NCBI GenBank assembly: GCA_025738555.1
Contig: JAOVFP010000001.1
Coordinates: forward strand, 1,984,001-2,048,000
Length of the DNA stretch: 64,000 nucleotides
Origin: Cyathus striatus
Taxonomy: Eukaryota; Basidiomycota; Agaricomycetes; Agaricales; Nidulariaceae
Direction of reading: 5' to 3'
Under the pieces are notes generated by a model, which made no database searches, was not told the DNA's origin, and saw only the letters and a list, made by a program, of their open reading frames with translations. Numbering within the stretch: position 1 is the stretch's first letter; each line of letters begins with the position of its first letter. Shown one piece after another: positions 58,045 to 64,000 of this stretch. Made by a program: the position numbers and the translations under genes.

Positions 58045-60870
58045 TGGTTTCAAGCAAATTGTTAACTCCTTCATACAGGGTATAAGAAGGAAAAGTGTAT
58101 TATTTACGCTACTTTCTAAACATCTTGTAAGTCAAATGATATAATTTATAACTTGAAAGTACTAATAGGAGAGGTTATCTATCTTTCATGTCAATTGTAA
58201 AAGAAAGGCTTCCAAATCACAAGTGAGAGTATGCACACTGTGCATATGAGAGTTGAATGGCAGCTCATATACTACTAATCAATTAGCACCACATCCAATA
58301 GTCCATCATCCTGTGCTATTGGCAAAGTTATTCAATTTGATGGTAGACATGATTAAGCTCACTAGAGCATGTAAAAACAAAGATGACTCCAGGATGGGAT
58401 ATAAGTATGATTGAGGACTTTCAGACATCACTCAGACCTAGAAATCGATAATCCATGTAGTCTATCTTCCCTTGCCAGTGCTACTGTGTGTATGAATAAA
58501 TAAAGACAGAAGGTAGGAACACATTATAATTGGTGATCCTATTGTGTTTCACCAATCCATCTTTTATGTCACAAAAGTTGAGTTTGCCATACAGTGAATT
58601 ATGGTACATTTTAATGCCTTAAGGCAGCAGCTGCCACATAAGGCAAATTGTTGAACACCAATCCTTAAACACTCTTTAAAGGCATTGCGGAGAGCCTTAG
58701 AATGTAATGTAAGGGCCCACTGTGAAGTCTTACAATACATTCACTTTCTACAATTGCTTGTAATGTGATGTAAGGATGCTCAAAAAAGGTAATTCTGTTT
58801 CTTTATTTTATTCCATGAAGCCTAAATTGTGATGATTCTAATAAATAGATTGGTATTGGACTAGAAAGTAGTCTACATACATACAAAAATATATACTATA
58901 AATACTACTCATTGTTACTTAAGTATTCAGTACTTCGGTACCATTGTCACCTACCAAGCCATTTTACTTACCTTTACACTCTCTACAACTTCACTTACCT
59001 TGTGTCTAAACAAGAAAGTCAGTGCTCTTTTATACATCCCAGGCAGATGTTTTAGTCATCACACCTGGATCTTGCACTGTCTCGGCAGGGGGGTTTCCAA
59101 GTTCCGGAACCTAATCCAGACCTGCCCACATCTCCATATACTTATATTAGTCACACTGTCATAATCCTGAGCCCTGCCACAATGTATACGAGCTGAAGGA
59201 TATTCATTTTACTATATTTTTTACTAACTCTGCGATACATCACGATTTTACTGTAGCCAGTGAGTTAAGTACAAGAATAAGTACCTCCACAATATATCTA
59301 ATGGATGCTACACATCTGTGCTCAGTACTCTTTTTTGGATTACCTACAAGTAATATTATGAACTAAATATTACTATGGCCACCTTGGAATCCATGTATAA
59401 TCTTATGAAAACCTTAACTTTTGCTTCAAGAAACTCCATGGCCTAGAAACTTATTGCAATGAAGCCCATGCCTTATGATGGAACATGACAAGCTTAGAAT
59501 CATTTATATCTTATCTTTTAAGAACATTATAATGTATGGTGTTGAGATTTAAGGCTTAAGGCCTTACAATGTGATTTGAACTTTTGTGACATACTAACCG
59601 TATTTAATCCTAAAATGGTACATAGCACAATATTTAAATGGTGTCTGATGAAACACAAAAGTTAAGACAACAGTACTTTTATATATGTAGAGAATCTAAC
59701 GCAGTAATACAAGCATATTCACCAGAATGCTTATCCATGTAGTCGTTCTCCCTTAAGATGTATATAATAATAGTGCCTAAATAAAGGTGGCTCCTAGACC
59801 TTGAAGTTGTAGTTTGCATCTGATGTCTCACCAATTCAGCAAAATCATACTTTTAACAATGATTAAAGATTTGGTTCGTGATCGCGAATTGCATTGTACA
59901 CATGAGTCATACATCATTGAATTTTTCGATGTTTGACCAGAAGACGTGCATTTACAATGCATCAGTAGCTTGAGATTTGAATGTAGTGAGTAATTATTTG
60001 CATAACATTATATTGCTCTATATAAGTATGGAAATACTTGGGACATACGGCGTACACACTTCATTGTGCACTTGTAAGTTGTTGGGTGCAGCATTTGTTG
60101 ATACAGATAAGATTGACATTAGTCATACAGCACGCCATTAAATCTGTTCCAAGTTCTCATTTTCTGAACCACCACTAAGTCACACTGACTGAGCAGCCTT
60201 TCTGCTATACAGTGGTTAATATTTCATAGAAGTCACATATGTATGTCTCTCCCACATTTGCCTGTGAGACTGCGAAGGGAACTGTTTATACTAGGTGATA
60301 TTTAAGATAGGCACTTCTATGTCTATCAGCTATAAGTATAAGATTGACAAGTCGGTGCACGAGGTGTAAGATGGGCATTGATAACGCGGACATTCGCACA
60401 TTAGGAGTGAGAGTCAGGAGTAAATCGATTAGATCGACTATGTGGGATCGACTCATGTACTAATATTGAAGCCCAGTGAAAAGTCCGTTGAGGCGAATCA
60501 AGCCAAAATCTCGTGTGATGAAGTAGAATCGAGCAGAATCGAGTGAATTCAAGTAGTAAATTGAAAATACATAATTCCGAGTTTCCAATGTGGTGGACAT
60601 AAGCAGCTTGCAATTATCTTATCTGTTCGTTGTTTCAGCTCAAAAGATATAATACATATGTTTCACAGATTGAATGGACTTTGTTCTCTCACTCCAACTT
60701 TGAGTTTGTATATTTTTTCCAATGCTCTGCCTAATTTCTGCCTAACTACTTCAAGCACAAGTTCTTCAATTTCGAACTCAGATTCTGGATCAGATCGCAA
60801 TGTTGTGTTCATGGTCTGTGCACATTTTGCTTCTCTACCTCCTTCCACTTCCTTCTCCCCCGCTTCCTCT
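58045..60870. other. AT-rich, gene-poor DNA
   Basis: No supported gene. Short internal repeats of AAGGC(C)TTA and GTAATGTAAGG words occur at 58615-58770 and 59550-59570. A single end-like GAAGCCCAGTGAAAAGTCCG near 60470 resembles the ends of the MITE in the palindrome arms. Confidence 0.45.
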
Positions 60871-60877
60871 CCTCTCT

Positions 60878-61104
60878 CCCCACTTCTCCTCTCCTCCCAC
60901 TTCTCCTCTCCCCCCACTTCTCCTCTCCCCCCACTTCTCCTCTCCCCCCACTTCTCCTCTCCCCCCACTTCTCCTCTCCCCCCACTTCTCCTCTCCCCCC
61001 ACTTCTCCTCTCCCCCCACTTCTCCTCTCCCCTCACTTCTCCCTTTTCCCCACTTCTCCCTTTTCCCCACTTCTCCCTTTTCCCCACTTCTCCCTTCCCC
61101 CCTT
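60878..61104 (+). repeat. Minisatellite, 17 bp unit
   Basis: The unit CCCACTTCTCCTCTCCC is repeated about 13 times with small changes; later units become CCCACTTCTCCCTTTTC. All plus-strand bases except the A of ACTT are pyrimidines. The periodic composition keeps several frames open on both strands (Ser/Pro/Leu-rich on plus, Gly/Glu/Arg-rich on minus); these are artefacts of the repeat. Confidence 0.9.
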
Positions 61105-63374
61105 TTACTGCATCATCCGCTCTTCCTCTACTCCCTGCCTTTTCTCCCTCTGCCCTTCTCCTCTCTCAATCTCTTCTCCTTCCTCTGCATCATCACCTCA
61201 GACAGCTCTATCCTCTCTCACAGCAGCAAAGTCACGTAAATGCTCGCTTTATGATCAAGACAGTGCATATACATCTTAATTTGCAGCAGAAGCTCGGTTG
61301 GTGATAGAAGACGTATCTGGAAGGGAGTTCGAGTGTGTGTACCCTTACATGAATGTTGTGATCTGAAAATTCTGACTGTTGCATTCTCTACTCCAGGCAA
61401 GCTCCAATACTAGTACTCTGGAATTTCCAGTTTATGAGGTAGTAAGGTAAGGTTATTATATGGAATACTACCCTGCTAATAATTGTGTACAGGCTCTATG
61501 CCACTACGTAGTGTGCTTGTACGTCTTCCATTTTGTAATTGGATTTCTCATGCTGATTTTCTGTTATGGCAGGTATGCATGTCTGCTGTGCTGATATGAA
61601 TGAGGTTGCTATCCCAGCACCTGTGTGTCGCTGGCAGCACCATGATGTCTACCATCCCACAATCAGTTAGCATCAGTGGAGAATTGTGGGTCGACATATC
61701 GCTACTTCGGAGCCTCTCCTGCCCTACGAGAGACTTCAACATGTTTCCGAGGGGGACTGAACCGAGGAATTGCTGGGCTACTATCACTTTCATTTTATGC
61801 TGGCGATATTTATACTGCTACAATGCTACTCGAACATGTCAAGTTCTACCGCTCCCAAATCTTCAGCTATATCTTGGCTCTAGAAACCTTGGCTTACTGT
61901 TGTTCTACATCCAGCATCCCCGCATATACCCTCTCGTTGCTTGCCAGTATCGTTATGTTACAAGCCTACCCTGCTCTCGCAATGCCGCTACCTTACAGAG
62001 GATATCTTTTTGGTCATCACAGTCCTGCTCTATGACGGATTCCTCCATGCTAAACCTCACTCTTGTCTCATTGCTTGATGGAGAGCCAGAGATCGGTAGG
62101 GATGAGCCATTGGACATGATTAGTGGTACAACTCAGGATCTATGGTAGAGTGTGTTGCAGTACAAGGTTAGGGATAAATCACGAACCTGGTACAGAACTA
62201 CACTTAGATCCATTCTACCATTACTCAACAGTGGAAACCAGAGGTGGTGGACAATTGCAACGAAGAGCAGGAACTTCGGACCTGGAAGAAGCGGTGATGT
62301 CGTGTCACTGAGGGGGCTGAGACCTGACATTGACAACGTGTATAACTACCAGCCGAGTCCAGGGGCGGAAAGATATGTCTCAAGTACCTATTTGTTGCAT
62401 TCAGCATGATCTGTCGGAGGTCTGAGATGCGAGTGCGAGGTGTAGGGTGGAGGAGATCCATGAAGGAGGAGATTTGGAGGAGATGGTTTGAACCGATTCC
62501 GAACCGTGTGAAGACTTTGATGACAAATGTATATTCACTTATCTTATCTTATCGAACTTGCAAAATGTTGCACTTGTGGCCAGCTTGCAACCTGTGCGGA
62601 TTGAAAATACTTAGTGTACATTATAAGTAATATTGTAATCTCATATAACATGTCTAAAATGTTAACAGTTGTTCAAGAGGTCTAATATATAAGTACTTAC
62701 AATCAATGTACAGGATAACAATGTAACAACAACTAGCTCGGTGTTGGTGAGTTAAAAAAATAGTGAAGTTCAAGGGCTACGGATGTAATAAGTACATCGT
62801 TTGTGGAAAGCTAACAAGGGTACGTAGCTTACATGGAGAACACAATCGCACGTTGAGCGCCGAAGTTTAAAGGCTACAGCAGATCTCACAGCTGCACCAC
62901 AAGTTACAACACAGCACAATGCCTAACTTATTACTGTGGCACATTCTATCATTATACTTGTCTACTCACAATGAATTTCACTACCAATGTGATTTATTAG
63001 AGTCTGTTCAGCATGGTAAGTTGAATCCATTTTTAGCCTGTATTCCACGGTTATACCAACTACAGGACCCACATTGGCCCACGTTAACTACTAGTGTGAA
63101 CAACAAAAGTGATCGGTATTTAAAGTGCACATGAAACGAGAAAATGGTCATTGTTTCTACCACAAAGAAGATACTTAACTACAAATAATAATTATAGACA
63201 AGGTTTCAAGAACAAACCTCAAAGACCTTTTTGTATTCACAATTCATACACAGAATGTCTCGAAGTATATAATGTACGGTACTTCTGATACAAATCCACA
63301 GAATTCACCCACATATTTCCTCTCTCCAACAAACATCTTAAACACTTCATACTCATCACCTTTACTTTTATACA
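61105..63374. other. Unresolved region with overlapping open frames
   Basis: Between about 61570 and 62460 two plus-strand frames (61600-62148 and 61676-62035) and others are open together. The region is less AT-rich than its surroundings and may carry a decayed gene or transposon fragment, but I found no motif, no consistent splice chain and cannot choose a frame. The remainder is plain AT-rich DNA. Confidence 0.35.
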
Positions 63375-63581
63375 ATGACAACTGAAATAGTCCCCACATT
63401 GATCGATTTGATTGCAGCCACTGATATTTCGACCTACATTGACAGTGAAGATAAATTTGCTTGCGCTGTATCAGAAGCCAGGAAATTACTTGAGAAGATT
63501 GATAGGACCCTCAAAGAACTCGCGCATGTATTACAAACAGCCAAAGAAATGGCACATTACGTTTGGGGTGGTCACAGATAG
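63375..63581 (+). CDS. Possible small helical protein
   Basis: ATG 63375 (MTTEIVPTLIDLIAATDIST) leads to 68 codons ending at a TAG. The composition is strongly helical and amphipathic (ARKLLEKIDRTLKELAHVLQ), unlike the chance frames around it. About 45-60 bases upstream lie AT-rich words and a run of short CT-rich stretches as in many fungal promoters. The stop falls where the sequence changes into GATATCTGCAGATATC-type repeats, so the real gene may have been truncated by that repeat. No family is recognised. Confidence 0.4.
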   Translation: MTTEIVPTLIDLIAATDISTYIDSEDKFACAVSEARKLLEKIDRTLKELAHVLQTAKEMAHYVWGGHR

Positions 63582-63690
63582 CCAGTATCCGAATATCTGC
63601 AGATATTATCTGTTTTCGGTACCATCAGATCGGATATGGATATCTTCCCACAGATATTCAGATAATCTGCAGATATCTGCTCAATGCATC
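63582..63690. repeat. Short dyad-rich repeat of CAGATATC/GATATCTG words
   Basis: The words ATCTGCAGATATT, CAGATATTCAGATAATCTGC and GATATGGATATC occur within about 100 bases. It may be a short simple-repeat derivative. It directly follows the small open frame. Confidence 0.55.
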
Positions 63691-64000
63691 CCCAATTCCC
63701 TTGCACACTGACTATTATCTGCTTATACCCCACTTTAAAATCATATATATATATAAATAAATGTATTCTTCTATTTTACATACTTTTTCTAAGAAATAAA
63801 CGAGTCATTGTATTTCTATGTTTAAATAAGTGTCATTTTCAGAATTTCATGGAATTTGTGACATGAAAGGGACCAGTCACACATTGTGATCAGGGCTATC
63901 ACTTTAATAAATCCTGCATACATTTTTATGTAATTCAATTCAATTGCAAATAGGCGAAGTACAATTTAAGGCTTTTACTGCAACTTTAGCTCTTTTGAAT
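63691..64000. other. Right edge, no gene seen
   Basis: AT-rich with a short (AT)n run at about 63747. Nothing coding. Confidence 0.4.

Noticed and set aside
60658..61279. Long open frames on both strands (Ser/Pro-rich and Gly/Glu-rich)
   Set aside because: They are produced by the 17 bp minisatellite; both strands and several phases are open at once.
61600..62148. 182-codon plus-strand open frame
   Set aside because: Overlaps another long frame in a second phase, has no motif and no splice logic; recorded only as unresolved.
1..64000. CRISPR arrays, bacterial operons, rRNA genes
   Set aside because: Intron-split genes and fungal transposons show a eukaryotic nuclear region; no regularly spaced short repeats with unique spacers or rRNA-like blocks were seen.

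Overview
The window looks like nuclear DNA of a filamentous basidiomycete, most likely an Agaricomycete. Genes are split by short (about 45-60 bp) GT..AG introns. The transposons are of types common in these fungi (Tnp2/CACTA, Ty1/copia, a LINE tail, many small inverted-repeat elements). Several proteins match multi-copy agaricomycete families. No species can be named from the sequence alone.

The dominant structure is a giant interrupted palindrome. About 10.17 kb at 4481-14648 is repeated, inverted and almost identical, at 32114-42279, around a unique 17.5 kb spacer. Each arm carries an NGN/KOW (Spt5-like) gene with its C-terminus toward the outer end, a truncated copia element, a purine/pyrimidine-skewed block, a small three-exon gene, a 316 bp MITE-like element and a 71 bp foldback. 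Both Spt5-like copies share an in-frame TGA. The few differences between arms that I found are mostly one-base changes in homopolymer length.

The spacer (14649-32113) holds host-like genes. One minus-strand gene encodes a long disordered coiled-coil protein (16071-19558). To its right are plus-strand genes, including three WD40 paralogs that each end in a C-terminal hydrophobic segment (20318-22137, 23748-25508, 29141-30652). Several small unrecognised genes lie between them.

Left of the palindrome (1-4480) are a broken gene, a 5'-truncated LINE end and two copies of an old dispersed repeat. Right of it (42280-54820) is a transposon-rich stretch: a 425 bp TIR element, a multi-exon Tnp2-type transposase gene with one internal stop, three long-TIR foldback elements sharing terminal and internal motifs (one split by a TA-flanked 592 bp insertion), a second member of the small three-exon gene family, and a deleted copia element with its LTR. 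From 54.8 kb to the end the DNA is AT-rich and gene-poor, with a 1 kb TIR element, a 17 bp-unit minisatellite at 60.9-61.1 kb and one small possible gene near 63.4 kb.

The genes do not form an obvious pathway. The coherent story is structural: a young inverted duplication around a membrane-WD40 gene cluster, set among nested transposons.
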